Translations under genes and position numbers: made by a program
Shown here: positions 1 through 8,787 of the stretch, one piece after another
Layout: each line of letters starts with the position of its first letter
How positions within the stretch are numbered: position 1 is the stretch's first letter
The notes under the pieces: model-generated
The model's database searches: none
The model's input: only the letters and a program-made list of their open reading frames with translations
Told to the model about the DNA's origin: nothing
Source: Clostridia bacterium
Lineage (GTDB): Bacteria; Bacillota; Clostridia; Oscillospirales; CAG-272
Length of the DNA stretch: 64,000 nt
Assembly (NCBI GenBank): GCA_017454675.1
Contig: JAFTCN010000046.1
Span: forward strand, 1-64,000
Direction: 5' to 3'

Positions 1-125
1 GCCTTGGTTTTCCGAAGGGCGATAAGCGCTGTCCGATCGGGGTATCCCCCTTCTTTAAAATCCGCGTCGGCGCTCAGGTCGCTCCCCAGCGTTGCCCTAT
101 CCTCCGCCGCGGCAAAAGCGCTCAA
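1..125 (-). ncRNA. Possible structured RNA gene, 5' part (6S RNA-like?)
   Basis: Reading the minus strand, a promoter-like pair (TTTTCA, 17 bp, TATAAT preceded by TGG) lies near 130-160. It is followed by GC-rich sequence with no convincing reading frame that runs off the left edge. The RNA-like stretch contains a CCTGAGCGCCG element similar in position and sequence to the 5' bulge side of 6S RNA, and several self-complementary blocks. The assignment is weak because the 3' half is outside the window; it could equally be a long untranslated leader. Confidence 0.3.
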
Positions 126-239
126 ATTATACCACGCATTCCCAATTTTGAAAAGGAGAACCGTATAATTGAATTCTCTTGCTGGGGGACTATTTAATTA
201 TACCAGATAATTTAATGAGAGTGCCGCAGTGAAATATAT

Positions 240-433
240 TTTGTCATTGCCATGAGCAATGAAAGAAAGCTTTATTGCAGAACCGCATTTCAGCGAAAAC
301 AGCTATGGGTTGAAAGGTATCCCTTCCTCTCGCCTACGCCTCACGACGTAAACCTTGGGAGTCGCTTTGGGGTTCGTCAGCAACTACGCCCCATGTGGAC
401 TTTCACCACAGACCGACGGCATGCCCGTCGTAC
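240..433 (-). mobile_element. Group II intron 5' fragment (class C-like), downstream of rpsT terminator
   Basis: On the minus strand an intron-like 5' end, GTACGACGGGC, starts at 433. It is followed by the domain I hallmark GGTGAAAGTCC, a stretch with GAACCCC, and TTTACGTCGTGAGGCG, an element I recognise from bacterial group II introns of the terminator-targeting class. No intron-encoded reverse transcriptase and no domain V are visible before the sequence changes character near 240, so it is a truncated, presumably dead copy. It begins four bases after the T-run of the rpsT terminator, the site preference described for class C introns. Confidence 0.7.
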
Positions 434-435
434 CG

Positions 436-473
436 CGAAAAAAAGGACCCCGAGAACGACTCGCGGTCCTTTT
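436..473 (-). terminator. Intrinsic terminator of rpsT
   Basis: Minus-strand hairpin (AGGACC arms around a GC-rich loop) followed by seven T. The intron fragment begins directly after it. Confidence 0.85.
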
Positions 474-490
474 ATGCGGCATGATCGCCG

Positions 491-757
491 TTATTTCGCC
501 ATGGCGTTCAGAGCCTTTGTGAACTGGCTCTTTTTGTGAGCGGCAGCATTATCGTGGATAATACCGCGGGCAGCGGCCTGGTCGACTCTCTTAACGGCTT
601 CTTTGTAAGCAGCCTCGGCAGCGGCCTTGTCGCCCGATTCAACAGCGGCGTAAAACTTCTTGATGACAGTCTTAAGCTTTGTGTTGGCGACCTTGTTCAC
701 AAGAGTTTTCTTCTTGATGACAAGGATCCGCTTTTTCGCAGACTTGATGTTTGCCAA
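491..757 (-). CDS. rpsT: 30S ribosomal protein S20
   Basis: An 88-residue basic protein beginning MANIKSAKKR, the standard S20 N-terminus, with the usual length and an alanine/lysine-rich helical body. S20 binds 16S rRNA in the body of the small subunit. The start is a TTG codon at 757, eleven bases after GGAGGTGA; no in-frame ATG fits. A UUG start is also used by Escherichia coli rpsT, where it takes part in autoregulation. Whether that applies here is inference. It has its own promoter about 80 bp upstream and its own terminator, so it is transcribed alone. Confidence 0.97.
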   Translation of the reverse strand: MANIKSAKKRILVIKKKTLVNKVANTKLKTVIKKFYAAVESGDKAAAEAAYKEAVKRVDQAAARGIIHDNAAAHKKSQFTKALNAMAK

Positions 758-838
758 TTAACCATTCACCTCCGTCAGAAATAGGGAGAACTTCCGGCGC
801 CTGAGAGGGCACGCACGCTCAAATCCTCACAAATGAAT

Positions 839-867
839 ATAATACCACATTTTTAGCGAAAAATCAA
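839..867 (-). promoter_or_regulatory. Promoter of rpsT
   Basis: Minus strand: TTGATT, 17-bp spacer, TATTAT with an extended TGG just before the -10. Predicted leader of about 75 nt before the TTG start. Confidence 0.75.
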
Positions 868-978
868 TAGTAAAAACGAACTTTTTTCTGTTTTCGCTGA
901 AAAAACCTCAAAACACGGAAGACCGCACGGTGTGCGCCCGGTGAAGACGCTGCATGACCTCCGCCCGTGGAACCGCGG

Positions 979-2754
979 TCAGTTCTTTTTCATAGCCGCG
1001 ACCGCCGCGGGGTCGGGATCGACGTGCGCGGTCCTGTAGTTCCGGTATATGACGTGCCCGGGCTTCGCGCCGCGGGGCTTCGAGACGTACCTCGCTTCGG
1101 TATAGTCGACGTCCGCCGGTCCCTTCGCCACGGAATTTTGCGCCGCCACGGCGCAGGCCTCGGTGAGGTCGGCATCCGACGGTTCCCTCTCCCGCTCTCC
1201 CCTGCGGAGGATCACGTGGGAGCCCGGCATCCCCTTCACATGGAACCAGATGTCGGTCTTCGCCGCAGTTTTCAGCGTCAGTTCGTCGTTCATGAGGTTG
1301 TTCCGGCCGCAAAGGACGGTAAAGCCGCCCGACGTCAGATACTCGGCCGGCTTTGCCGGCGCGGGGAGCGGCGCCTCCTTCCCGCGGGTCTTCAGGTACC
1401 CCCCGCGGACAAGTTCCGACCTGATGCCGGTCACGTCGGCCAGGGTCTCAGCCCTCTCGAGCGAATCCCTCACGGTGAGCAGATATTCCAGTTCCTCCTC
1501 CGCCGCCGCGGTCTGCTTCGTCAGTTCGCGCTTCGCCGTCCTGAGCTTTGCGTATTTTTTGTACAGTCTCTGCGCGTTCGCCGAAGGCGTGAGCCGAGGA
1601 TCGAGCGTTATCCTCTTCTCTGCGAAGCCGCCGTCCTCCCTCTGTTCGCTCCAGTCGGTGAGAGTGACAGACGAATCCCCGCTCTTCAGCCTGTAGAGGT
1701 TGGCGGTGAGGAGGTCGGCGTCGCGTCGGATCTCATCTGCGCCCTCGCATTCGGCGAGCTCGCCGCGCTGGATGTCGAGCTTGCGCGACAGCCTGGCTAT
1801 CGAGTTTTTCAGGACGTGCTGAAGATCCGACGCCGTCGATGAGAGAGCGGACGCCCTGTCGCGTCCGGCGTAGAATCCGTCGAGCATCTCCGACGCCGAC
1901 TCATATCTGCGCAGGTTCTCCGCGCCGTACTGCAGCAGCGGGATGTACGAATACTCCGCGCTCTTTCCGCTCCCGTTTCCCCCGGGCAGCAACGCCGACG
2001 TGAACTCGTATCTGTTCTCCGCTATGCGCGAGAACACCGACGAAAATGCGGCGTAAAGGCGCCCCGCCGGCACTTCGGAGAGCAAAGTCGAGATGTCTCC
2101 CGAGGCCGCGAGGACGATCTCGCGCGCGACGGCCGGGCAGATGCCGAGATAGGCGGAATTTATGAATCTCGCCGCCTGCGTGTCCCCGCCGGCGGCTGCT
2201 GCCGCGGCCGCGAAGCCCTCTTCGGTCTCGCTGAGCGGGTCACGCCTCCCCTCCTGGGCGGGCGGAAGCTCATATGTCATGCCGGGCAGCACCTGGCGCA
2301 GCCTGGAGGTCGAGAAGTCGACCGTGCGCATCGCGCCGAGGATCTTCGGAGTCCCGTCGGTAAGTATGAGATTGCCGTTCCGGCCGGTGATCTCGGCATA
2401 GAGCCTGCGCTCCCTGTCGAATCCCATCTCGTCGCGGCAGGAGAAGACGAATTCGGCGACGCGCTCGAAGCCCGGCTGGCTCACCGAGAGAAAGAGCGCG
2501 CCCTGAAGGTGCTTGCGCAGCAGCATGCAGAACGAAGGCGGAGCCGGCGGATTCTCCCTCCTCGACGAGGTGAAGACTATCCTCGGGTCCTGCGCTCCGC
2601 AGCGGAGCAGGAGCGTGCGGGTGCCGTCCTTCGAGCGGAGGGAGAGCGTTATCTCGTCGTTCCGCGGCTGGTGGATCTTCTCGACTCTCGAGACGCCGGC
2701 GAAAGACGATATCTCGTGAAGTGACGCGGCGAGGAATCCCGAATCAAACGCCAT
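979..2754 (-). CDS. rqcH: RqcH/Rqc2 homolog, NFACT family (fibronectin-binding protein A-like)
   Basis: A 591-residue protein with the NFACT architecture: N-terminal NFACT-N domain (about 1-190, including FCMLLRKHL), a central coiled-coil region (about 270-420, rich in Glu, Arg and Leu), and the C-terminal NFACT-R domain with GRNNLMNDELTLK and WFHVKGMPGSH. Family members bind peptidyl-tRNA-blocked 50S subunits and add alanine tails in bacterial ribosome quality control; older annotations call them fibronectin-binding proteins. I chose the ATG at 2754, which overlaps the upstream HAD gene stop by 11 bp; the longer reading frame from 2799 lies inside that gene. Co-transcription with the HAD gene is likely. 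Confidence 0.93.
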   Translation of the reverse strand: MAFDSGFLAASLHEISSFAGVSRVEKIHQPRNDEITLSLRSKDGTRTLLLRCGAQDPRIVFTSSRRENPPAPPSFCMLLRKHLQGALFLSVSQPGFERVAEFVFSCRDEMGFDRERRLYAEITGRNGNLILTDGTPKILGAMRTVDFSTSRLRQVLPGMTYELPPAQEGRRDPLSETEEGFAAAAAAAGGDTQAARFINSAYLGICPAVAREIVLAASGDISTLLSEVPAGRLYAAFSSVFSRIAENRYEFTSALLPGGNGSGKSAEYSYIPLLQYGAENLRRYESASEMLDGFYAGRDRASALSSTASDLQHVLKNSIARLSRKLDIQRGELAECEGADEIRRDADLLTANLYRLKSGDSSVTLTDWSEQREDGGFAEKRITLDPRLTPSANAQRLYKKYAKLRTAKRELTKQTAAAEEELEYLLTVRDSLERAETLADVTGIRSELVRGGYLKTRGKEAPLPAPAKPAEYLTSGGFTVLCGRNNLMNDELTLKTAAKTDIWFHVKGMPGSHVILRRGEREREPSDADLTEACAVAAQNSVAKGPADVDYTEARYVSKPRGAKPGHVIYRNYRTAHVDPDPAAVAAMKKN

Positions 2755-3574
2755 CTCCGAACATAATGCGGTCGACGTCGTCGAGCGAAGGATATGCAAA
2801 GTCGGGGCGCTCCTTCGGATCGGCCGCCTCGACGTCCCCGGGAGTGGTTTCGCCCGAATAGACGAGTACGGCGGTGATGCCGTGGCGCTTCCCGACGGCG
2901 ATGTCGGTGTAGAGTCGGTCGCCGAAGATGCACATCCGGTCGAGCGGGGTCCCGGTGGCCTCGCCGATCATCTCGACGGTCTCGCGGTAAGGCTTGCCGA
3001 AATAGACCGGTTTTTTCCCGGTCGACGCCGTCACGAAGGCGGCGATGGCCCCGCTGTCGGGGATGAAGCCGGTCTCGGTCGGGCAGTTGAAGTCGGGATG
3101 CGTCGAGAGATACTCGGCGCCGCCCCTGATCAGCCTGCAGGCCATGTCGAGCTTGTGGTAGGTGAGCGTCGTGTCGAAGCTGGTGATGACGATGTCAGCC
3201 TTCTCCTCCTCGCCGGTGAGCATGTTGATGCCCGCGGCCCTGAAATCCTCGACGAGTTCGTCGGTGCCGACGAGATAAACGCTCTTGCCCGGGCGGTGAC
3301 GCCGGAGGAACTCTATCGTCACGTCGCCGGAGGTCATGATCTCGTCCCTCGTCGGCGAGAAGCCGAGGCGGGTGAGCTTTCGCACATAGAAATCGGCGGT
3401 GTGCGAGGCATTGTTCGTGAAAAAGAGAACTTTTCTGCCTGACGCGCGCAGATGGTTTATGAATCTGACCGCGAACGGAAATACGGAGAAACCGAGATAG
3501 ATCGTTCCGTCCATATCGAAGATGTAGAGATCCTTGTCCGAGATCACGGAGGGATCGGGATTGACAAACGGCAT
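2744..3574 (-). CDS. HAD-superfamily class IIA hydrolase (NagD/AraL type sugar phosphatase)
   Basis: A 276-residue protein with all HAD motifs: YIFDMDGT near residues 17-24 (nucleophile Asp20, acid/base Asp22), FFTNN (motif II), GKPYRE (motif III lysine) and CIFGDRLYTD (motif IV acidic pair). The cap between motifs II and III is that of the NagD/AraL class, which dephosphorylates sugar phosphates or nucleotides; the substrate cannot be read from sequence. The start at 3574 has AAAGGTGA seven bases upstream; an ATG at 3592 is in frame but would overlap that Shine-Dalgarno sequence. First gene of a two-gene unit with the NFACT gene. Confidence 0.93.
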   Translation of the reverse strand: MPFVNPDPSVISDKDLYIFDMDGTIYLGFSVFPFAVRFINHLRASGRKVLFFTNNASHTADFYVRKLTRLGFSPTRDEIMTSGDVTIEFLRRHRPGKSVYLVGTDELVEDFRAAGINMLTGEEEKADIVITSFDTTLTYHKLDMACRLIRGGAEYLSTHPDFNCPTETGFIPDSGAIAAFVTASTGKKPVYFGKPYRETVEMIGEATGTPLDRMCIFGDRLYTDIAVGKRHGITAVLVYSGETTPGDVEAADPKERPDFAYPSLDDVDRIMFGDGV

Positions 3575-3690
3575 GTCCTTGTCACCTTTCATCGGATCGG
3601 GCGCCGCCGCGGCGGCATGCCCGTATTATTTGTTTCGCACGGATCCGGTCCGCCGTATTACGGATACGGCTGACCGGCGGCAACTGTATA

Positions 3691-3719
3691 ATTATATCAT
3701 ATTTCCGCCCCGGGTTCAA
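3691..3719 (-). promoter_or_regulatory. Promoter of HAD-NFACT operon
   Basis: Minus strand: TTGAAC, 17 bp, TATAAT with extended TGA. Gives a leader of about 110 nt containing GC-rich inverted repeats. Confidence 0.75.
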
Positions 3720-3779
3720 CCCCGAATCGCCCGTCTGCCGCGCAGTGCGGGCCCTCTTCCGGCCTCCTGTCGAAATAGG

Positions 3780-3808
3780 TTGCATATTTTCGCAAACAAT
3801 GATATAAT
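3780..3808 (+). promoter_or_regulatory. Promoter of pantothenate kinase gene
   Basis: TTGCAT, 17 bp, TATAAT with extended TGA. It is divergent from the HAD promoter about 60 bp away. Confidence 0.75.
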
Positions 3809-3853
3809 GTTATATATTTTTCGTTCAACTGAAAAAAGAAAGAGGTACAGAAC

Positions 3854-4711
3854 ATGTCAGCCATAAAAAGCGGAGGAAACGGCGGCCGGACCGTCATAGG
3901 AATAGACGTCGGAGGGAGCACCACCAAGATCGTCGGCTTCACTTCCGACGGGACACTCGTCTTCCCGATGCTGGTCACGGCGAACGACCCGGTGACGTCG
4001 GCCTACGGCGCATTCGGCAAATTCACTCTGGAGAACAGGATTCCGCTGGACCGGATCGACAGGGTCATGATGACAGGAGTGGGGTCGGCGTTCATAACCG
4101 AGCCTGTCTTCTCGCTTCCCTGCGTCCCGGTATCAGAGTTCGACAGCATCGGTATCGGCGGTCTCTATCTGTCCGGACTCTCCGAGGCGATAGTCGTCAG
4201 CATGGGCACCGGCACCGCGCTCATCCACGCGAAGGAGTCGGAGGGAAAGGTGACTTGCGACTACCTCGGCGGCACCGGCGTCGGCGGCGGTACGATAAAC
4301 GGTCTCTCGCGCAAAATGCTTGACATCGGAAGCGTCAGTCATCTCGAACAGCTCTGCGAGGGCGGCGACCTCTCGAGGGTCGACCTCCGCATCAGCGACA
4401 TCTCGAGACCCGGAATCTTCCCCAACATCAACACCGACCTCACCGCCTCGAACTTCGGAGGGCTCTCCGACCTGGCCAACCGCCACGACATCGCACTCGG
4501 CATCTTCAACATGGTATCCGAGACCGTCGCGATGATCTCGATCTTCGCCGCGCGGAACTTCGGCCTGTGCGACATCGTGCTCACCGGCAACCTCACCACG
4601 ATAAAGCCGATAACCAGGGTCTTCCATTCGCTCGAGCCGGTCTTCGGCGTGCGCTTCCTGATCCCCGAGATGTCGCAGTACGGCACCGTCATCGGAGCAG
4701 CGCTCCAGTGA
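3854..4711 (+). CDS. coaW: Type II pantothenate kinase
   Basis: A 285-residue protein of the ASKHA fold. The phosphate-1 motif IGIDVGGSTTKIVGF lies at about residues 16-30, followed by SMGTGTALIHA (phosphate-2) and GGTGVGGGTINGLSRKML, the glycine-rich block typical of Staphylococcus aureus-type CoaW and eukaryotic PanK. It catalyses ATP-dependent phosphorylation of pantothenate, the first step of coenzyme A synthesis. Type II enzymes of this kind are common in Firmicutes and are usually weakly or not feedback-inhibited. Length fits CoaW (about 267) plus a short N-terminal extension. A monocistronic unit is likely because a strong promoter for the next gene follows. Confidence 0.9.
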   Translation: MSAIKSGGNGGRTVIGIDVGGSTTKIVGFTSDGTLVFPMLVTANDPVTSAYGAFGKFTLENRIPLDRIDRVMMTGVGSAFITEPVFSLPCVPVSEFDSIGIGGLYLSGLSEAIVVSMGTGTALIHAKESEGKVTCDYLGGTGVGGGTINGLSRKMLDIGSVSHLEQLCEGGDLSRVDLRISDISRPGIFPNINTDLTASNFGGLSDLANRHDIALGIFNMVSETVAMISIFAARNFGLCDIVLTGNLTTIKPITRVFHSLEPVFGVRFLIPEMSQYGTVIGAALQ

Positions 4712-4783
4712 GTCGGAGCCCCTGCGCTCTTCCCGCCGGAGAACGGTCCCGCCGCGTCAGCGATATCTTTTTTGCGAAAGCTG

Positions 4784-4812
4784 TTGACAGTCGCCTGACT
4801 GCGTGATATAAT
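4784..4812 (+). promoter_or_regulatory. Promoter of DUF1836 gene
   Basis: Perfect TTGACA, 17 bp, perfect TATAAT with extended TGA. Start codon about 68 bp downstream of the -10. Confidence 0.85.
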
Positions 4813-4879
4813 ATTAATATTGCAACAGGCGGACACAAATCATCCGCATCATTCACAGGAAAGGCGCTGATATTATCTC

Positions 4880-5467
4880 ATGAATCTGCAGATCAACGAA
4901 AAAAAGATACCGGGGACCGTGCTCGACAGAGCCTCGATGGGCAATGTCACGGGGCTCGAATTCCTCGGAAAGATCTTCTACATCTCCGACGGCATAATGC
5001 TGACCCAGATCCGGGAGATCGCCGGCATCGACGGCACCACCCTCCAGAACTGGACGAAGCGGGGCTGGGTGGAGAACCCGAAGTCCAAGAAATACAACAT
5101 CGACCAGCTGGCGCACATACTGATAATCAACATGCTGCGCAGCTGCATGCGTCTCGACAAGATCGCGTTTCTCGTCTCATACATAAACGGACGCGTATAC
5201 GACCGGTCGGACGACATCATCCCCGATTCGCGCCTCTACGACTATATCTGCCGCATCCTCGACCGGCTGATGGAGACCGAGGTCACGGTGGACTCCGCCG
5301 CGACTCTCAAGCAGTGCATCGGCGAAGTCACGGAGGATTACGAAGAAAAGATCGCCGGCGCGAAAAAACGCCTCACCAACGCCCTCGAGATCATAATAAT
5401 AGCCTACTACGCCTCCATAATCAAAGAAAAATCCGATGAAATGATCGATTCGCTCATGAACAGGTGA
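4880..5467 (+). CDS. DUF1836 protein, MerR-like putative DNA-binding regulator
   Basis: A 195-residue protein. The section from about residue 40 to 100 (MTQIREIAGIDGTTLQNWTKRGWV, then LAHILIINMLRSCMRLDKIAFLVSYING) is the DUF1836 signature, a Firmicutes-specific family with a MerR-like winged helix-turn-helix. The C-terminal half is helical and probably mediates oligomerisation. Targets are unknown. The strong promoter and position at the head of a run of tightly packed genes (this, a membrane protein with a 4-bp overlap, a DUF362-ferredoxin protein with a 4-bp overlap, then a CPBP protease) suggest one operon, but nothing shows that it regulates them. Confidence 0.85.
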   Translation: MNLQINEKKIPGTVLDRASMGNVTGLEFLGKIFYISDGIMLTQIREIAGIDGTTLQNWTKRGWVENPKSKKYNIDQLAHILIINMLRSCMRLDKIAFLVSYINGRVYDRSDDIIPDSRLYDYICRILDRLMETEVTVDSAATLKQCIGEVTEDYEEKIAGAKKRLTNALEIIIIAYYASIIKEKSDEMIDSLMNR

Positions 5468-6243
5468 ACCGGTACATCCGAAAGTGTGACAAAATGAACT
5501 ACGCCCGCAACGAAAAGTACTTCGGCCAGAAGCCGTCGTCTCTGCCCACTCTGATCTCGGCGCTGATGATAGGCGTCGGGCTCCTGCTCCTCATACTCTC
5601 CTTCACGAGAGGTTTCCACTACGCCTTCTACGCTCTGGCCTTCCTGCTGACGGTGGGAGGAGTCGTGATCTGGGCAGTATTCTCGAACATAAAGATCAAG
5701 GACTCCGAGATCGACGACGAACTCGTGAAGATCCGCGAGGAATTCGCTTCCGACTTCAATGAGAGATTCGGACAGAAAAACGCCGCGAGGATCAAATTCG
5801 AACAGACCTACGGACCGAAGTCTACCTCCGTCAGAGAGGAAAAATACGAGCCCGTCTTCTTCGACACCTACTGGTTCGAGGGAGAAGGCACTCTCCGCCG
5901 CGACGGCAGCGACGGCAGGGCACGCTCGTCGGTCTACTCCCTGTCCGGCTATGTCCTGAAGAAGGACCGGATCTGCATCGGAAGAAGGCTGTCGTCGCTG
6001 ATAAGCCCCGACAGACCCGGGGAGGACCTCTTCGCCGAATACGGGTATTCAGAACTGACCGGCGCCGTCATCGAACCGGGTGAGAAGGTCGGCCGAACCG
6101 GCACCGCCGTATACGGTCATCTGAAGATCACCGCCGCCGACGGGACCGTCGTATCGCTTCCCGTGATCGCCGACGCCGCAGCCGACGAACACGCATCCAG
6201 GATCCTCAACCGCATAATTTCGGCGGCCAGAAACAGGCAGTGA
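5464..6243 (+). CDS. Two-helix membrane protein of unknown function
   Basis: A 259-residue protein I do not recognise. Two adjacent hydrophobic helices (about residues 27-45 and 52-72) form a membrane hairpin, followed by a soluble domain of about 180 residues rich in charged residues. The soluble domain contains YEPVFFDTYWFEGEG and a regular beta-strand pattern, which could face the cytoplasm. The GTG start at 5464 overlaps the DUF1836 stop (GTGA); an ATG at 5494 is an alternative. Its stop likewise overlaps the GTG of the next gene, so translation of the three is probably coupled. Confidence 0.8.
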   Translation: MNRYIRKCDKMNYARNEKYFGQKPSSLPTLISALMIGVGLLLLILSFTRGFHYAFYALAFLLTVGGVVIWAVFSNIKIKDSEIDDELVKIREEFASDFNERFGQKNAARIKFEQTYGPKSTSVREEKYEPVFFDTYWFEGEGTLRRDGSDGRARSSVYSLSGYVLKKDRICIGRRLSSLISPDRPGEDLFAEYGYSELTGAVIEPGEKVGRTGTAVYGHLKITAADGTVVSLPVIADAAADEHASRILNRIISAARNRQ

Positions 6244-7439
6244 CGCCCGACGTCTGTTCCGCGCTGTGCGGGGACTATACCGCGAGCGCTCTGGAAGCCG
6301 CTCTCGCGCAGGCCGTAACCGGCGTGTCCGGACTCGACTTCGTGAAGCCGGGTATGAAGATAGGCATAAAGGCAAATCTCGTTTCGGCCATGGCTCCAGA
6401 ACGCGCGGGGACCGTCCATCCGATGCTCGTCCTCGTGCTCTCGAAGATGCTCTTCGAGGCCGGCGCGGGCGAGGTCGTGATTGGCGACAGTCCCGGAGGC
6501 CTTTTCAATTCCGCATGGCTGAATTCGGTATACCGCACGACAGGTATGCAGATCTGCACCGGAACCGGAGCGGTCCTCAACGAAAACTTTGAGATAGCGT
6601 CGAGGAGATTCGACGGAGGTGCCGTCCTGCGGGAGTTCACCGGCTCGTGCTGGCTCGACGAAGTCGACGCGATCGTGAACGTGAGCAAGCTCAAGACGCA
6701 CGGCATGATGGGCATGTCGGCGGCCGTCAAGAACATGTTCGGCGCGATCCCCGGCACGCTCAAGGCCGAATACCATTCCCGCTTCCGGAACCACTCGGAC
6801 TTCGCCGACATGCTCGTCGACCTCAACGAATACTCCCGCCCCTCCCTCTGCGTCTGCGACGCCGTGGTCGGGATGGAGGGCAACGGACCGACGGCAGGCA
6901 CTCCGCGCCCGATAGGCGCCGTTCTGGCGTCGCGCTCGCCCTATATGCTCGACGTCTGCGCCGCGGAGATCATCGGTCTCGGGCCTTCCGACGTGCCGAC
7001 ACTGGCCGCCGCCGGGCGGCGGGGATTTGCCGCTGCCCCTTCGGTCAGAGAGGCTCCGGCCGACGGAAAGCCCCACCCCGTGCTGGCGGGTGACCTTCCG
7101 CGGATCGGGGACTACGGTATCATAACGGAGCGAAAGAACGTTGATTTCGGCAACTTCGGGAGCGGGCCCGTGTCGGGCCTCCTTTACAGGATCGCCGGAC
7201 GCCTTACGCTGTCGAAGCCGCACGTAACGAAGTCCGAATGCGTCGGCTGCGGGAAATGCGCGAAGGTCTGCCCGGAGAAAACCGTGCGCATCTCGGGCGG
7301 GAAAGCCGTGATAAACAGGAAAAACTGCATCAGATGCTTCTGCTGCCAGGAATTCTGCCCGGTCGGCGCCATGAAGGTGAAGCGCAGCTTCGTCGGGCGG
7401 ATCCTCGTTCACGAGCGAAAACACAAAAGAAAAAAATGA
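6240..7439 (+). CDS. DUF362 protein with C-terminal 2[4Fe-4S] ferredoxin domain
   Basis: A 399-residue protein. Residues about 1-300 match DUF362 (GMKIGIKANLVSAMAPERAG, then VSKLKTHGMMGMSAAVKNMFG, the family's lysine/histidine core). The C-terminus carries two Cys clusters, CVGCGKCAKVC near 334-344 and CIRCFCCQEFC near 363-373, typical of two [4Fe-4S] clusters. The family is widespread in anaerobes and presumed redox-active, but no general reaction is established. The GTG start overlaps the previous stop. The last residues are very basic (ERKHKRKK). Confidence 0.88.
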   Translation: MTPDVCSALCGDYTASALEAALAQAVTGVSGLDFVKPGMKIGIKANLVSAMAPERAGTVHPMLVLVLSKMLFEAGAGEVVIGDSPGGLFNSAWLNSVYRTTGMQICTGTGAVLNENFEIASRRFDGGAVLREFTGSCWLDEVDAIVNVSKLKTHGMMGMSAAVKNMFGAIPGTLKAEYHSRFRNHSDFADMLVDLNEYSRPSLCVCDAVVGMEGNGPTAGTPRPIGAVLASRSPYMLDVCAAEIIGLGPSDVPTLAAAGRRGFAAAPSVREAPADGKPHPVLAGDLPRIGDYGIITERKNVDFGNFGSGPVSGLLYRIAGRLTLSKPHVTKSECVGCGKCAKVCPEKTVRISGGKAVINRKNCIRCFCCQEFCPVGAMKVKRSFVGRILVHERKHKRKK

Positions 7440-7467
7440 CTGTCAACGAACAGGAGAACTGAAAAAC

Positions 7468-8706
7468 ATGGAAGAATCAGCAAATATGGCAGTACTGACG
7501 CGAAAGGCGTACAACCGGTCCGGATTCGCCTCGTGCCTGCTTTATCTCGCGATGAGCGTGGTATCGTCACTCGTGATGGTCGCGTTAATCGTTCCCTTCG
7601 TCCTGGTCTCGTTCATGAAAGACCCGCCGGTCGCGATCTTCGACGCTCTGCGCAGCGGCGACATCGGGGGATATATTTCCGGAATACTCGAATATGTAAA
7701 TTCGCTGATGGGGAGCGGATCGGCCGGGCTCGTGATTATGCTGGCCGTCGTGCTCGGGACCGCACTCGGAATGGCGGCGGGCATCCCGTTCTTCCGCCTC
7801 ATGCTGAGGAAAGTGCCGGCGTCACCGATCGAAAAGAGATATCCCGGAGCGGGACACATCGCCTACTACGCGGTCACCGCGCTCGGCTGCTGGGCCATCG
7901 GCGCTCTTTTCGGCAACATCCCGTCGTTCATCGGTCTCCGCGGAGCGACCGACGGCTTCCTCGAGTCGTTCTCCGACCACATGCTCCCCTATTACATCTA
8001 CGCGATCATCGGAGCTCCCTTCTTCGAGGAGCTGATCTTCCGGAAGTTCCTGCTCGACCGGATCCACGGCTACGGCGAGCTGCCCGCGGCGGTGGTCTCG
8101 GGCATACTCTTCGGACTGATACACGGGAACAGCGCCCAGTTCTTCCTCGCCTTCTGTTGCGGGTTCATGTTCGCAGTCATCTATATGAAGACCGGCCGCA
8201 TCATTATAACGATGCTGCTGCACGCGACGATCAACTCTATCGCCACGGTGCCCGACATCGTGCTCCTCTTCACGAAGAACGGCGGCGGTGAGTCTTCGTT
8301 CTCGCCGACGGTCTTCATTCTGGCCGTGATGGCGGTCCTTGCCGTCGCGGCGGCGCTCGTCAACCTGATCGGCAGGAAAAAGATCCGCGAATCGGGCGCG
8401 CTGGCCCTGACTCTGCCGGAGTCCCGGGAGGCCGCCGCCGGCGTGTTCAGAAATCCCGGAATGCTGATCTTCATCATCCTTATGTCGGCGCAGATACTGC
8501 TGATGGACTTTTTCTCGCTCTTTCTCAATCTGGACAGGAAAGCGCTCGCTCTGGTCTGCCTGATCCCAGCCGCCGCCTTCGCCGTCTTTCTGGCTTTCGT
8601 CATGAAGTCGACGTCGCAAAAGTGGCGCGCTCCGGCCGCAACGGCGGACACGGAACCCGTACAGGACGCGGACGCGAGCCCCGAAGAGAGACAAAACGGG
8701 CTCTGA
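7468..8706 (+). CDS. CPBP-family intramembrane metalloprotease (CAAX/Abi)
   Basis: A 412-residue polytopic membrane protein. The CPBP motifs are present in order: EELIFRKFLL (EExxxR, near residue 187), GLIHGN (FxxxH-type, near 217) and HATINS (near 252). These coordinate zinc in the membrane in Rce1-like glutamic/metallo proteases. About eight to nine hydrophobic segments are visible, including two after the protease core (residues 285-300 and 325-375), an addition to the minimal family core. Roles elsewhere include prenyl-protein processing and bacteriocin self-immunity; no bacteriocin gene is next to it here. It ends at a strong terminator. Confidence 0.88.
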   Translation: MEESANMAVLTRKAYNRSGFASCLLYLAMSVVSSLVMVALIVPFVLVSFMKDPPVAIFDALRSGDIGGYISGILEYVNSLMGSGSAGLVIMLAVVLGTALGMAAGIPFFRLMLRKVPASPIEKRYPGAGHIAYYAVTALGCWAIGALFGNIPSFIGLRGATDGFLESFSDHMLPYYIYAIIGAPFFEELIFRKFLLDRIHGYGELPAAVVSGILFGLIHGNSAQFFLAFCCGFMFAVIYMKTGRIIITMLLHATINSIATVPDIVLLFTKNGGGESSFSPTVFILAVMAVLAVAAALVNLIGRKKIRESGALALTLPESREAAAGVFRNPGMLIFIILMSAQILLMDFFSLFLNLDRKALALVCLIPAAAFAVFLAFVMKSTSQKWRAPAATADTEPVQDADASPEERQNGL

Positions 8707-8739
8707 ACCTGAAAAATATCATTAGAATTCGAATTTTAG

Positions 8740-8773
8740 ACCGCCGAAACTATTGCAGTTCCGGCGGTTTTTT
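8740..8773 (+). terminator. Intrinsic terminator after CPBP gene
   Basis: CCGCCG/CGGCGG arms extended by AACT/AGTT, then six T. The -35 element of the pot promoter lies inside its loop and 3' arm. Confidence 0.85.
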
Positions 8774-8781
8774 GATATAAT
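8753..8781 (+). promoter_or_regulatory. Promoter of pot operon, embedded in the upstream terminator
   Basis: TTGCAG at 8753-8758, 17 bp, TATAAT at 8776-8781 with extended TGA. The spacer contains the terminator's 3' arm and T-run. Confidence 0.8.
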
Positions 8782-8787
8782 ATTCGA

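Noticed and set aside
252-539. Plus-strand reading frame of 95 codons
   Set aside because: It crosses the intron fragment, the rpsT terminator and antisense rpsT. No ribosome binding site and no protein-like composition.
908-960. GTGTGCGCCCGGTGAAG, resembling another intron 5' end
   Set aside because: It is not followed by the GTGAAAGTCC domain I element, and no terminator precedes it on the same strand; probably chance in GC-rich sequence.
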